From Methylophilaceae bacterium (GTDB lineage Bacteria; Pseudomonadota; Gammaproteobacteria; Burkholderiales; Methylophilaceae), in assembly GCA_013141125.1 (NCBI GenBank), contig JABFRO010000003.1:1-46457 (forward strand): a stretch of 46,457 nt of DNA, written 5' to 3'. The position numbers and the translations under genes are program-made. This document shows, one piece after another, positions 33,744-41,626 of this stretch; positions within the stretch are counted from its first letter, which is position 1, and every line of letters starts with the position of its first letter. Under the pieces are notes generated by a model, which saw only the letters and a list, made by a program, of their open reading frames with translations, made no database searches and was not told where the DNA came from.

Positions 33744-35438
33744 TTACGGCTTGAATTTTTTTTTGGTATTCATCAGCACTTCATTGCCTGGATGCTCTTG
33801 AAGGGCCGTATCCCAGGTTTTTGTCGCCTCGTCATGCTTGCCTTGCTGCCACAGCACCTCACCCAAATGTGCCGCAATTTCCGGGTCAGCCTGCTGATTA
33901 TACGCTTGGCGCAAGTACTCAACCGACTGTTGCAGATTACCCAAACGGTATTGCACCCAACCCATACTATCCAGAATAAAGTGATCGTTCGGACTCAGCG
34001 CCAAAGCGATTTCAATCAACTTTTTCGCCTCTTCCAGTTTGATATTGCGGTCTGCCAATGAGTAACCCAGCGCATTGTAAGCCTGAATAAAATCCGGCTT
34101 GAATTGAATGATTTTACGTAACTGGGTTTCAGCTATATCCAGCTGATTGACACGTTCCGCCGCCATCGCATAGTCATAAACCAGCTCCGGCGTATTGGGT
34201 AGATTTTTAACGGTTTTATCCAATAAATCGAAGGCTTCCTGGTCACGTTTGTCTTGTGCCAACAAGCCCGCCTTTGCCTGAATAACGACAATTTGCCGTG
34301 CCGTATCCAATCCTTCCATCTCATCCAGCACTTTAATCGCCGCATCTATATTTTTACTACGCGCCAGGATATTGGCCACGCCAATGCGCGCATCGAGATA
34401 GCGTTCGCCGGATTGCACCTTGTTGTACCAATCCAGCGCCTGCTTTTCATGCTTTTGTTTTTCAGCCATTTGACCGAGATATAAATAAATCTGGTCTTTA
34501 TCTTTATAGTTGGCTTTCAACGCCTGCTGGAAATATTTCTCGGAATCCGCATAATTCTCTGCCTGAAAAGATAACAATCCAGCCGCAACAAAAGTATCGG
34601 GATTACCATTTGCAGACTTGATGAGTTGAGAAAGCTCAATCTTGGCTTCATCAAACCGCTTCTGATTCATCAGCAAACGCACCAGATTTAAGCGAACATC
34701 GTTAGCTTTGGGGGTTTGATCCAAAAATTTATGATAAAAACTCAGCGTGGTTTCTGGCGAGCGCTTAAATAATAATTGCCCGCGCAATAGCGCGCTTATT
34801 TCCCAACCGGGACGCAATTGATCGGCAATGTCCAGTTCAGCAAGAGCCAAATCATCCTGACTTGCCGTCCATGCCGCATGCGCCATGGTAAAGTGGCTTT
34901 CGGCCAATTTGGGGTAAGGCTGGGCGAGTTCTTGCACCAGTGCTAGCACCGCATTTTTATCGGGATGACGGGCGAGCAAGCTATTCAGGTAGAGGAATCC
35001 ATTGGCGCGCGTGGCTTCTTTTTCCAACAGTTTTTGCAAATGTGGCTTGGCTTCATTCAGCTTACCCAAGCCTATCAGCATTTGTGTTGTGGCTTGTTGT
35101 GCCTCGATAGAAGCCGGATCAAGCTCTGCCCATAAGTCAGCGGCTTGTATCGCGGTTGGAAAATTCTTACCGTAAATAGCGGTTTTTGTGGCACGTTCTG
35201 CCAATCTGGAATCCTTGCTGGATTTTGCCAAATCCAGAAACAATTGGCTGGCCAGTGTAAGATCGCCTTGCTGACCAGCCAATTCACCAGCCAGATATTT
35301 GAATACAAATTCGCCGGTAAGCTCGGTTTGCGGCGCACTGAACGCAGTCGCAGATTTTTCCGCAAGCGCCACAGAACTGAAAACCAGTGAAAGCAGGATA
35401 GATGCGGCAGCAAGCTTGAAAGAGTGTTGAGTCGGCAT
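33744..35438 (-). CDS. Periplasmic/secreted TPR-repeat protein
   Basis: 564 residues. The first 26 residues form a signal peptide (hydrophobic KLAAASILLSLVFSSVALA). The rest is an array of about 12-14 tetratricopeptide repeats (e.g. YADSEKYFQQALKANYKDKD, AYNALGYSLADRNIKLEEAK, ALALSPNDHFILDSMGWVQY, LGNLQQSVEYLRQAYNQQ). Proteins of this kind precede lolB in betaproteobacteria and are annotated only as TPR proteins; an outer-membrane or envelope assembly role is inferred. A nine-A run encodes the Lys-rich C-terminus, a possible slippage site. First gene of the lolB-ispE operon. Confidence 0.88.
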   Translation of the reverse strand: MPTQHSFKLAAASILLSLVFSSVALAEKSATAFSAPQTELTGEFVFKYLAGELAGQQGDLTLASQLFLDLAKSSKDSRLAERATKTAIYGKNFPTAIQAADLWAELDPASIEAQQATTQMLIGLGKLNEAKPHLQKLLEKEATRANGFLYLNSLLARHPDKNAVLALVQELAQPYPKLAESHFTMAHAAWTASQDDLALAELDIADQLRPGWEISALLRGQLLFKRSPETTLSFYHKFLDQTPKANDVRLNLVRLLMNQKRFDEAKIELSQLIKSANGNPDTFVAAGLLSFQAENYADSEKYFQQALKANYKDKDQIYLYLGQMAEKQKHEKQALDWYNKVQSGERYLDARIGVANILARSKNIDAAIKVLDEMEGLDTARQIVVIQAKAGLLAQDKRDQEAFDLLDKTVKNLPNTPELVYDYAMAAERVNQLDIAETQLRKIIQFKPDFIQAYNALGYSLADRNIKLEEAKKLIEIALALSPNDHFILDSMGWVQYRLGNLQQSVEYLRQAYNQQADPEIAAHLGEVLWQQGKHDEATKTWDTALQEHPGNEVLMNTKKKFKP

Positions 35439-35834
35439 GTTGGGGAATAATCTCGCTACGTTGTAAGGTTGAAATTTCTAATGCCGGACAATTAATAAGG
35501 GCTTTCGTTAGTCCATGATAACTAACACAAGTTCACCCATGATAAAACTTGACTATAACTTTTTGAGCATGACTTTGCCAGTTGGAACTTTTATAGTCAA
35601 TGAAACCTCCTATTTGCACACAATAATAAAACTGTTGTGCGTAGAAATAATACCGAATAAATCCTGAGTAATGCTTCTACATATCCAGATATAATTGCGC
35701 CGTCATTTTGTGAAGTAATTTTTTAGAAAGATTCAAGAAAAACCTGATCTGCATAGTTGCTGCCAACCAGCTTGAAGCGACAAACAGTCAAGCACCACAC
35801 TCAATACCAATCAAACCGGACTTAAATTAATTTC
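35439..35834. other. Divergent promoter region between TPR gene and ABC module
   Basis: 396 bp with no gene. It is AT-rich and must hold promoters in both directions. A perfect 10-bp dyad is present (35549-35558 and 35591-35600). Confidence 0.5.
35549..35600. promoter_or_regulatory. Inverted repeat TTGACTATAA / TTATAGTCAA
   Basis: TTGACTATAA at 35549-35558 and its reverse complement at 35591-35600, with a 32-bp spacer. TTGAC resembles a -35 hexamer on each strand, so the dyad could be two opposing promoter halves or an operator. No partner regulator is adjacent. Confidence 0.3.
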
Positions 35835-36767
35835 ATGACAAGCATAACTGTTGAGGCTAGCCAGCTCACACGCATTTACGGTGGCCGCGAGGCTGTGAGC
35901 GATGTGAGTTTTACGTTGAAAAAGGGCGAGGTGCTGGGCTTTCTCGGGCCCAATGGCGCGGGCAAATCCACCACCATGAAAATGCTCACCGGCAATTTGG
36001 CACCCAGTAGCGGCGCGGTCAAAATCTGCGGCATCGACATGATGGATAACCCCAGAGAAGCCAAAGCCTTGATCGGCTATTTACCGGAATCGCCACCGCT
36101 TTACCGTGAATTTACCGTGGATGAGTTTTTGACCATCGCCGCACGCCTGCATCGCGTTAGCCGCAGCCATATCAAAAAAGCGGTACAAGTGGCGAAAGAG
36201 CGTTGCGGCCTCACTGAAATGGGCAAGCGTTTGATTGAAAACCTGTCCAAGGGCTATCAACAGCGCGTTGGCATTGCGCAGGCCATTATTCATAACCCCA
36301 TGGTCGTGATTCTCGACGAACCCACAGTAGGGCTGGATCCTATCCAGATCCGTGATATTCGCGCCCTGATTAAAGAGCTGGGCGGCGAACACAGTGTGAT
36401 TCTCTCCACCCATATTTTGCCGGAAGTGGAAATGATTTGCGACCATGTGCAGATTATTCACAAAGGCCAGCTGGTATTCAACGGTGCCATTGACGTGCTG
36501 AAACAGCAGCGCCACAGCAATCGGCTCTTGGTCGGTTTCAGCCACCCACCTGCGGCGGAAGCCTTGTTGCTGATTCCCGGTGTGCAGCAAGTGGAAACCT
36601 TGGCCAGTGGCCTGTTGCGTATCACCCATACAGAAGGTGCCAACCCGACCGAAGCCTTGATGCACGCCGCTGTCAGCAATGGCTGGGGCTTGCACCAGAT
36701 CAACCCGGATCAAACCAGCATGGAAGAAGTGTTTGTCCAGCTGACATTCCAGGATCAAGCCGCTTAA
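35835..36767 (+). CDS. ABC transporter ATP-binding protein, GldA-type
   Basis: 310 residues. Walker A GPNGAGKST (about 39-47), Q-loop region GYLPESPPLYREFTV, signature LSKGYQQRVGIAQA (about 138-151), Walker B VVILDEPTVGLDP (about 157-169) and H-switch STHILPEVE are complete. The C-terminal about 90 residues form the extension typical of ABC-2 drug/gliding-type ATPases. With the next three genes it matches the GldA-GldF-GldG-DUF4340 module; in Bacteroidetes GldAFG supports gliding, but similar modules occur in non-gliding bacteria and their substrate is unknown. Confidence 0.88.
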   Translation: MTSITVEASQLTRIYGGREAVSDVSFTLKKGEVLGFLGPNGAGKSTTMKMLTGNLAPSSGAVKICGIDMMDNPREAKALIGYLPESPPLYREFTVDEFLTIAARLHRVSRSHIKKAVQVAKERCGLTEMGKRLIENLSKGYQQRVGIAQAIIHNPMVVILDEPTVGLDPIQIRDIRALIKELGGEHSVILSTHILPEVEMICDHVQIIHKGQLVFNGAIDVLKQQRHSNRLLVGFSHPPAAEALLLIPGVQQVETLASGLLRITHTEGANPTEALMHAAVSNGWGLHQINPDQTSMEEVFVQLTFQDQAA

Positions 36768-36817
36768 AGTGAAATTATCCCAATTGAAAAATCCAGCATC
36801 GAAAAGATAACTTATCC

Positions 36818-37564
36818 ATGATTCTCAATATTGCCCGCAAAGAATTAAAAAGCCTGTTTGTATCGCCCATGGGATGGATCATTTTAGCCCTGCTGCAACT
36901 GGTGTTTGGTGCCTATTTTTTCCAAGGCGTAGACCAATACTTCCAGGTCATGTCCGGCGTTATGCGCCCGGAAGAACGCATGGGCGTGACTGAGTTCGTC
37001 GGCAAAAACATTTTCAGCATCGCCTCCTTTGTCATGCTGTTTGCGGTGCCGCTATTATCCATGCGTCTGATTAGCGAAGAACGCCGCGCGCAGACACTCA
37101 CCTTTCTGTTCAGCGCACCGCTCTCGCTGCTGGAAATCGTGCTGGGGAAATTCCTGGGGCTGGTAGCCTTTCTGTCCATACTAATTCTGCTTATTGCCGG
37201 CATGATGTTTTCGCTGAACCTATGGGCAGAAATTGATTTTGGCTACATCATTGCCAATCTGTTGGGCTTATGGCTGCTGGTGGCCAGCTTTTCTGCCTTG
37301 GGACTATATGTTTCCAGCCTCACGCAGCAGCCGGTAGTCGCCGCCATCATTACCTTTGTCGCCTTGTTCGGACTATTACTGCTGGATCACTTTTTGGCAG
37401 GCGACCCTGGTAGCCTCATCACGCATTTCTCCCTGATGCGTCACTTTGAGCCATTCTCGCGCGGCTTGCTGGATACACAGGATTTTGTTTATTTCCTGCT
37501 CTTTATAATCACCTTTTTAATCTTGACCGTGCGTCGCCTGGACGCAGACCGCCTGCGCGGCTAA
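36818..37564 (+). CDS. ABC-2-type permease, GldF-like
   Basis: 248 residues with six membrane segments (first MGWIILALLQLVFGAYFFQG; then around IFSIASFVMLFAVPLLSMRL, LGLVAFLSILILLIAGMMFS, LLGLWLLVASFSALGLYVSS, VAAIITFVALFGLLLLDHFL and FVYFLLFIITFLILTV). The start MILNIARKELKSLFVSPMGW is typical of the family. The SMRLISEERRAQTLTFLFSA loop is the conserved coupling region. It pairs with the ATPase 50 bp upstream; the next gene starts 23 bp after its stop. Confidence 0.85.
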   Translation: MILNIARKELKSLFVSPMGWIILALLQLVFGAYFFQGVDQYFQVMSGVMRPEERMGVTEFVGKNIFSIASFVMLFAVPLLSMRLISEERRAQTLTFLFSAPLSLLEIVLGKFLGLVAFLSILILLIAGMMFSLNLWAEIDFGYIIANLLGLWLLVASFSALGLYVSSLTQQPVVAAIITFVALFGLLLLDHFLAGDPGSLITHFSLMRHFEPFSRGLLDTQDFVYFLLFIITFLILTVRRLDADRLRG

Positions 37565-37587
37565 TCCAGTCTATAAAATATAAGCCT

Positions 37588-38952
37588 ATGAAAATCAACC
37601 GTAAATTACGTTTCCAATTATTCATGCAAAACAGCTTCTTTGTGTTGCTGTTTTTAGCGCTGGTCATCCTGGTCGGTATGCTGGCGCGTGAATTCCACTA
37701 TGCCCGCGACATTACGCAAAACAGCCGCAACACCTTGACCGAAGGCAGCAGCAATGTGCTGAAACAAATGAAGGGAGCCGTCAATATCACGGCCTATGCC
37801 ACTGAGGACAAGGAGTATCGCAAATCCATCAATGATTTTATCACCCGCTATCAGCGCGCCAAAACAGACATTAATATCACCTTCATCAATCCGGCAGAAC
37901 AGCCCAAACTGGCGCAGGATGCAGGCATCAAGGCCGAAGGTGAACTGGTAGTGGAATATCAAAAGCGCAGTGATCATCTGGTGCCGCCCTATGCCGAACA
38001 AGATATGACCAATCTGTTGGTGCGTTTATCACGCAGCAACCAGCGCGCAGTGATGTATCTGGACGGCCATGGCGAGCGTAGCCTGATTGGCATCAAAAAT
38101 CATGATCTGGGTGAATTTGGCAAACAACTCGAGAAAAAAGGCTTCAAGCTGGCCAATCCTGATTTGCTCATCGCGCAAAGCGTACCGCGCAATGGTGCCA
38201 TGCTGGTCATCGCCAGCCCGCAAGTGGATGTGAGCGACATTGAAGCCAAAAAAATCAAGGCCTATCTGGATGCGGGCGGCAATCTGCTGTGGCTGCTGGA
38301 TGATGAAAAACTGCACGGCTTGCAGCCCATCGCCGAATATCTGGGGCTGGAAATTACCCCGGGCATGGTGATTGATACTTCATCCGTCAAATACGGCGCA
38401 GATCAAAAAATTGCATTCGCCAGCCAATATGGTGACCACGCCATCACCAAAAACTTCATGTTGCGCACCCTGTTCCCGGAAGCACGCAAAATCGAGGCTT
38501 ACGGCACGCCGGAAAATGGCTGGAAAGTCAGTCACCTGGTTGATGTTGCGCCGAATGGTTGGCTGGAAACCGGAAAAATTGACGACAAAATCAGCTTTGA
38601 CAGTAAAAGCGACATCCCCGGTCCCACCAATATAGCGCTTGCACTGGAACGCAAATATGGCGAAAAAGGTCAGCGCGTTGTCATCGTGGGTAATGGCAAT
38701 TTCCTCGCCAATACTTTTCTGGCCAACGGCGGCAATCTGGATTTAGGCATCAATATGGTTAACTGGCTGGCCGGAGATGACAGCCTCATCACCATCCAAC
38801 CCAAGCCGCTTAAAGATGTCAACATGATGGTCCCGGATTCAAGCTCGGGCTTCATCATTGCCTGGCTGGTATTTAACGGCTTTAAATTCTTTATCCCGCT
38901 GGCACTGGCCATTGCCGGTATCGTCATCTGGTGGAGGCGGCGCAAGGCATGA
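37588..38952 (+). CDS. GldG-like ABC-associated membrane protein
   Basis: 454 residues. An N-terminal membrane helix (about 12-31, FFVLLFLALVILVGMLA) anchors a large domain facing the periplasm, with the GldG-type region AVMYLDGHGERSLIG and the LAQ..VPRNGAMLVIASPQVDV stretch, and a C-terminal helix (IPLALAIAGIVIWWRRRKA). It belongs to the Gldg/ABC-type uncharacterised family (DUF4350/GldG-like). Stop overlaps the next start by ATGA. It is presumably the periplasmic partner of the ABC permease. Confidence 0.8.
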   Translation: MKINRKLRFQLFMQNSFFVLLFLALVILVGMLAREFHYARDITQNSRNTLTEGSSNVLKQMKGAVNITAYATEDKEYRKSINDFITRYQRAKTDINITFINPAEQPKLAQDAGIKAEGELVVEYQKRSDHLVPPYAEQDMTNLLVRLSRSNQRAVMYLDGHGERSLIGIKNHDLGEFGKQLEKKGFKLANPDLLIAQSVPRNGAMLVIASPQVDVSDIEAKKIKAYLDAGGNLLWLLDDEKLHGLQPIAEYLGLEITPGMVIDTSSVKYGADQKIAFASQYGDHAITKNFMLRTLFPEARKIEAYGTPENGWKVSHLVDVAPNGWLETGKIDDKISFDSKSDIPGPTNIALALERKYGEKGQRVVIVGNGNFLANTFLANGGNLDLGINMVNWLAGDDSLITIQPKPLKDVNMMVPDSSSGFIIAWLVFNGFKFFIPLALAIAGIVIWWRRRKA

Positions 38953-39824
38953 AATCACGCTGGTTAAGCAATCTGGTGTTATTGATTCTGGTCGCAGGCT
39001 TGGGTGCTTACTTTCTGTTGCGTCCAGCCCCTGTGGAACGAGCGCAAAAAAAGCATGAAATATCTGCGCTCAAGCTCGCCAGCTTCAACAAAATCCGTGT
39101 CGAGTTTCCCTCCAAAGCGCCGCTGGTGTTTGAAAAAATCAACAACTACTGGCGCATGATGCAGCCCCAGCCAGCACGAGCCGACCAGATGCTGGTGCAA
39201 AGACTGCTATCCATAGTTGCCGCCACCAGCACAGAAAAATTCCCCGCGACCGACCTGGCGCGCTTTGGTCTGGATAGCCCAAGATTAAAACTGAAATTGG
39301 ATAACGAAGAATTTCTGTTTGGCAATTTCAACCCCGTCAGCAGCGAGCAATATATGCTGTATAAAAACGCCGTGTATTTGCTCCCTTACACCTATGCCGA
39401 AGTCGCCTCTGTGCAGCCGGTTGAATTCATCGATAAAAACCCGCTCGCCCAGAGCGAAAAAATCGCCGGGTTTGATTTCTCGCATCTGGAACAATGGCAA
39501 GAAAGCCTGCTGCAAGTGGATCTGGTCAAAGGAAAGTGGATCAGCTCTGCCAACGCCAAGCTCAGCCAGAATGATATGAATGAATGGTTTGAAGGCAACT
39601 GGAAAAATGTCAGCGTCATTTCCGTGGAACCCTACACGCCCAACCACAGAATCGTGTCGCCATCGTTTGAAGTCAAACTGGCCGATGGCCGCAAAGTGCA
39701 CTTTGATAAATTGCAGGAATCCCCGGAAGTGATTTTAGGCCGCCCCGATGAGGGCTTGAGCTACCACCTGCCTGCCGATGCCGGATTTGCGCTATTGAAT
39801 CCGCCCGTCAGCATCGCAAAATAA
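38949..39824 (+). CDS. DUF4340 domain-containing protein
   Basis: 291 residues from ATG 38949, overlapping the GldG-like stop (ATGA), which implies translational coupling. One N-terminal membrane helix (NLVLLILVAGLGAYFLL) and a periplasmic domain typical of DUF4340: TSTEKFPATDLARFGLDSPR, LFGNFNPVSSEQYML and an acid/base-rich C-terminus with EVKLADGRKVHFDKLQESPE. Usually found with GldF/GldG-type ABC genes. Function unknown. Confidence 0.8.
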   Translation: MKSRWLSNLVLLILVAGLGAYFLLRPAPVERAQKKHEISALKLASFNKIRVEFPSKAPLVFEKINNYWRMMQPQPARADQMLVQRLLSIVAATSTEKFPATDLARFGLDSPRLKLKLDNEEFLFGNFNPVSSEQYMLYKNAVYLLPYTYAEVASVQPVEFIDKNPLAQSEKIAGFDFSHLEQWQESLLQVDLVKGKWISSANAKLSQNDMNEWFEGNWKNVSVISVEPYTPNHRIVSPSFEVKLADGRKVHFDKLQESPEVILGRPDEGLSYHLPADAGFALLNPPVSIAK

Positions 39825-39843
39825 ATGCAGCCAATAAGGCCTC

Positions 39844-40674
39844 ATGCCTGAATTACCCGAAGTAGAAACCACGCGCTTAGGCCTGCTGCCACTGCTGGGC
39901 AAAACCATCAGCCAGGTCATCATCCGCAACCCCACGCTGCGCTGGCCTATTCCGCCGCATTTATTACAAACCCTGATCGGGCAAAAATTTACCGCATTCA
40001 AGCGCCGCGCCAAATACATACTGGCGCAATGCGAGTCCGGCATCCTGCTGCTGCACCTCGGCATGTCCGGCCGCCTCAGCCTGCTGGAACATGATGGACC
40101 TGCCGCCAAACACGACCATTTCGACATACATTTTAGCGATGGCCATGTCCTCAGACTGCGCGACCCACGCCGCTTTGGTGCCATTTTATGGATAGACCGC
40201 AGCCAACTAAACGCAGACGGCACCGCCCAACACCCCTTGCTCGATGCACTTGGCCCGGAACCGCTGGATGACGCATTCACTGGCGCATGGCTACACAGCC
40301 AATTACGCAAGCGCAGCGCGCCCATCAAAACCGTCATTATGGATAGCCATCTGGTGGTCGGCGTAGGCAATATCTACGCCAGCGAATCACTCTTCCGCGC
40401 CCGAATCAACCCGCAAACCCCAGCGCAAAAACTCAGCCTGGCGCGCTGCGAGCGTCTGGTCAACGAAATCAAAGCCACCTTGCACGATGCCCTAAAAGCA
40501 GGCGGCAGTAGTCTGCGCGATTTTTTTGGTGCCGACGGCAACCCCGGCTATTTTCAGCAGGAATACTTCGTCTACGGCCGTACTGGTCAAGCCTGCAAAA
40601 TCTGCGGCACCGCCATCACCAGCATCAAACAAGGGCAACGCTCAACGTTTTATTGTGTGAAATGTCAGCGCTAA
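39844..40674 (+). CDS. mutM: Formamidopyrimidine-DNA glycosylase
   Basis: 276 residues. Starts MPELPEVETTRLGL, with Pro2 and Glu3 as catalytic residues; LHLGMSGRL and LRDPRRFG are conserved; VVGVGNIYASESLFRARINP is the helix-two-turn-helix; the C-terminal zinc finger is CKICGT...FYCVKCQ (C-x2-C-x16-C-x2-C). It removes 8-oxoguanine and ring-opened purines. It starts 19 bp after the DUF4340 gene. In many betaproteobacteria mutM is next to the TPR-lolB genes, so the ABC module has been inserted between them. Confidence 0.96.
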   Translation: MPELPEVETTRLGLLPLLGKTISQVIIRNPTLRWPIPPHLLQTLIGQKFTAFKRRAKYILAQCESGILLLHLGMSGRLSLLEHDGPAAKHDHFDIHFSDGHVLRLRDPRRFGAILWIDRSQLNADGTAQHPLLDALGPEPLDDAFTGAWLHSQLRKRSAPIKTVIMDSHLVVGVGNIYASESLFRARINPQTPAQKLSLARCERLVNEIKATLHDALKAGGSSLRDFFGADGNPGYFQQEYFVYGRTGQACKICGTAITSIKQGQRSTFYCVKCQR

Positions 40675-40706
40675 GAGATTAATGTTTAAGTACAATATCC
40701 TTAGCC

Positions 40707-40739
40707 TTACAAATCCAAAGTTAAACTTTGGATTTGTAA
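40707..40739. repeat. Perfect 33-bp palindrome after mutM
   Basis: TTACAAATCCAAAGTT (40707-40722) and its reverse complement (40724-40739) flank a single A. It starts 33 bp after the mutM stop. It has no T-tract and little room for a loop, so it is more like a double-strand binding or insertion-element site than a classic terminator. Confidence 0.55.
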
Positions 40740-40887
40740 TATGATCCTGCGTCTAGCCAGCCAATTCTTCAGCTACACTACCCATGCATTCACCTCACAA
40801 TCAAAGAAAAGCATGGGCATTGAGCAACAATTTCATCACTGCCCAGCCAGTCAAAAACTATCCGGCAAGGGTTCATTAAAATGGTGC

Positions 40888-41004
40888 TATGTGGTTTGTA
40901 ATGGGTAATGCTGTGGCAGTTAGCTCGCTAATAGTTGGTAGAAGAATGTCTTCCCCCTTTTACAAAGGGGGAAGACATTCTTCTACCAACTACAAACCAC
41001 ATAG
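40888..41004. repeat. Nested palindrome with 29-bp perfect inner stem
   Basis: Outer arms CTATGTGGTTTGTA (40888... to 40900) and TACAAACCACATAG (40991-41004) enclose an inner perfect stem of 29 bases per arm (40932-40960 and 40964-40992) around TAC. The inner stem is longer than any bacterial terminator and lacks a T-tract. It looks like a small mobile palindrome or MITE, possibly one hairpin inserted beside another. Confidence 0.6.
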
Positions 41005-41135
41005 AGCCAATTTTTCTTAAAGTGTCGCCTCCCATATCTTCTTCCTAAAAACAAACTTGCCTTAAAGTGTTTTTTTAACAACAATGTGAGGCTGTTGCTT
41101 TTCAATTTAACCACCGTTCTACTCATAGATTAAAC

Positions 41136-41591
41136 ATGCCAAATCAAACTATTTCTGAATTTGAACTTCCCGCTACCAGTGGAAAAACGTTTCGCCTCTC
41201 GGAACATTTGGGTAAAACCTTAATCATATATTTTTATCCCAAGGATTCCACGCCCGGATGTACTACGCAGGGCATTCAGTTTAGGGATGCTTATGATGAA
41301 TTTCAGGCGGCGAATGCTGAAATTGTGGGAATTTCGCGCGATAGTCTGAAATCGCATGAGAACTTTAAAGCCAAGTTCAACTTTCCTTTTGAGTTGCTGG
41401 CTGATACGGAAGAAGTTGCGTGCAATTTGTTTGAAGTCATCAAGCTGAAAAATATGTACGGTAAACAGGTGCGTGGTATTGAACGCAGTACCTTTGTGAT
41501 TGATAGCACTGGCCGCATGGTCAAGGAATGGCGTAAAGTGAAGGCCGACGGTCATGCGGCGGTGGTGCTGGATTTTATTAAGTCACTGTAA
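41136..41591 (+). CDS. bcp: Thiol peroxidase of the Bcp/PrxQ family
   Basis: 151 residues, thioredoxin fold: IIYFYPKDSTPGCTTQGIQF holds the peroxidatic Cys42 (PGC motif), and VRGIERSTFVIDSTGRMVKE is conserved. The usual resolving Cys of E. coli Bcp, five residues later, is absent (Ile47); the only other Cys is C96 in EEVACNLFE, which may serve or the enzyme may work as a 1-Cys form. It reduces organic and lipid hydroperoxides in the cytoplasm. It lies 35 bp upstream of the PhoH-like gene on the same strand. Confidence 0.92.
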   Translation: MPNQTISEFELPATSGKTFRLSEHLGKTLIIYFYPKDSTPGCTTQGIQFRDAYDEFQAANAEIVGISRDSLKSHENFKAKFNFPFELLADTEEVACNLFEVIKLKNMYGKQVRGIERSTFVIDSTGRMVKEWRKVKADGHAAVVLDFIKSL

Positions 41592-41626
41592 TTCATCTCG
41601 CTAATAAATATAAAAAGGATAATCTG

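Larger units (their letters stand above)
40675..41135. other. Intergenic region with palindromes between mutM and bcp
   Basis: 461 bp with no supported gene. It holds two strong palindromes at 40707-40739 and 40888-41004. A 55-codon frame at 40741-40908 has no ribosome-binding site and no recognisable motif. Confidence 0.5.

Noticed and set aside
33751-33762. Nine-A run in the TPR gene as programmed frameshift site
   Set aside because: It is only four codons from the stop and no alternative domain lies in another frame; at most it would change the last residues.
40741-40908. 55-codon open frame between mutM and bcp
   Set aside because: No ribosome-binding site, no recognisable motif, and it runs into the palindromic repeat.
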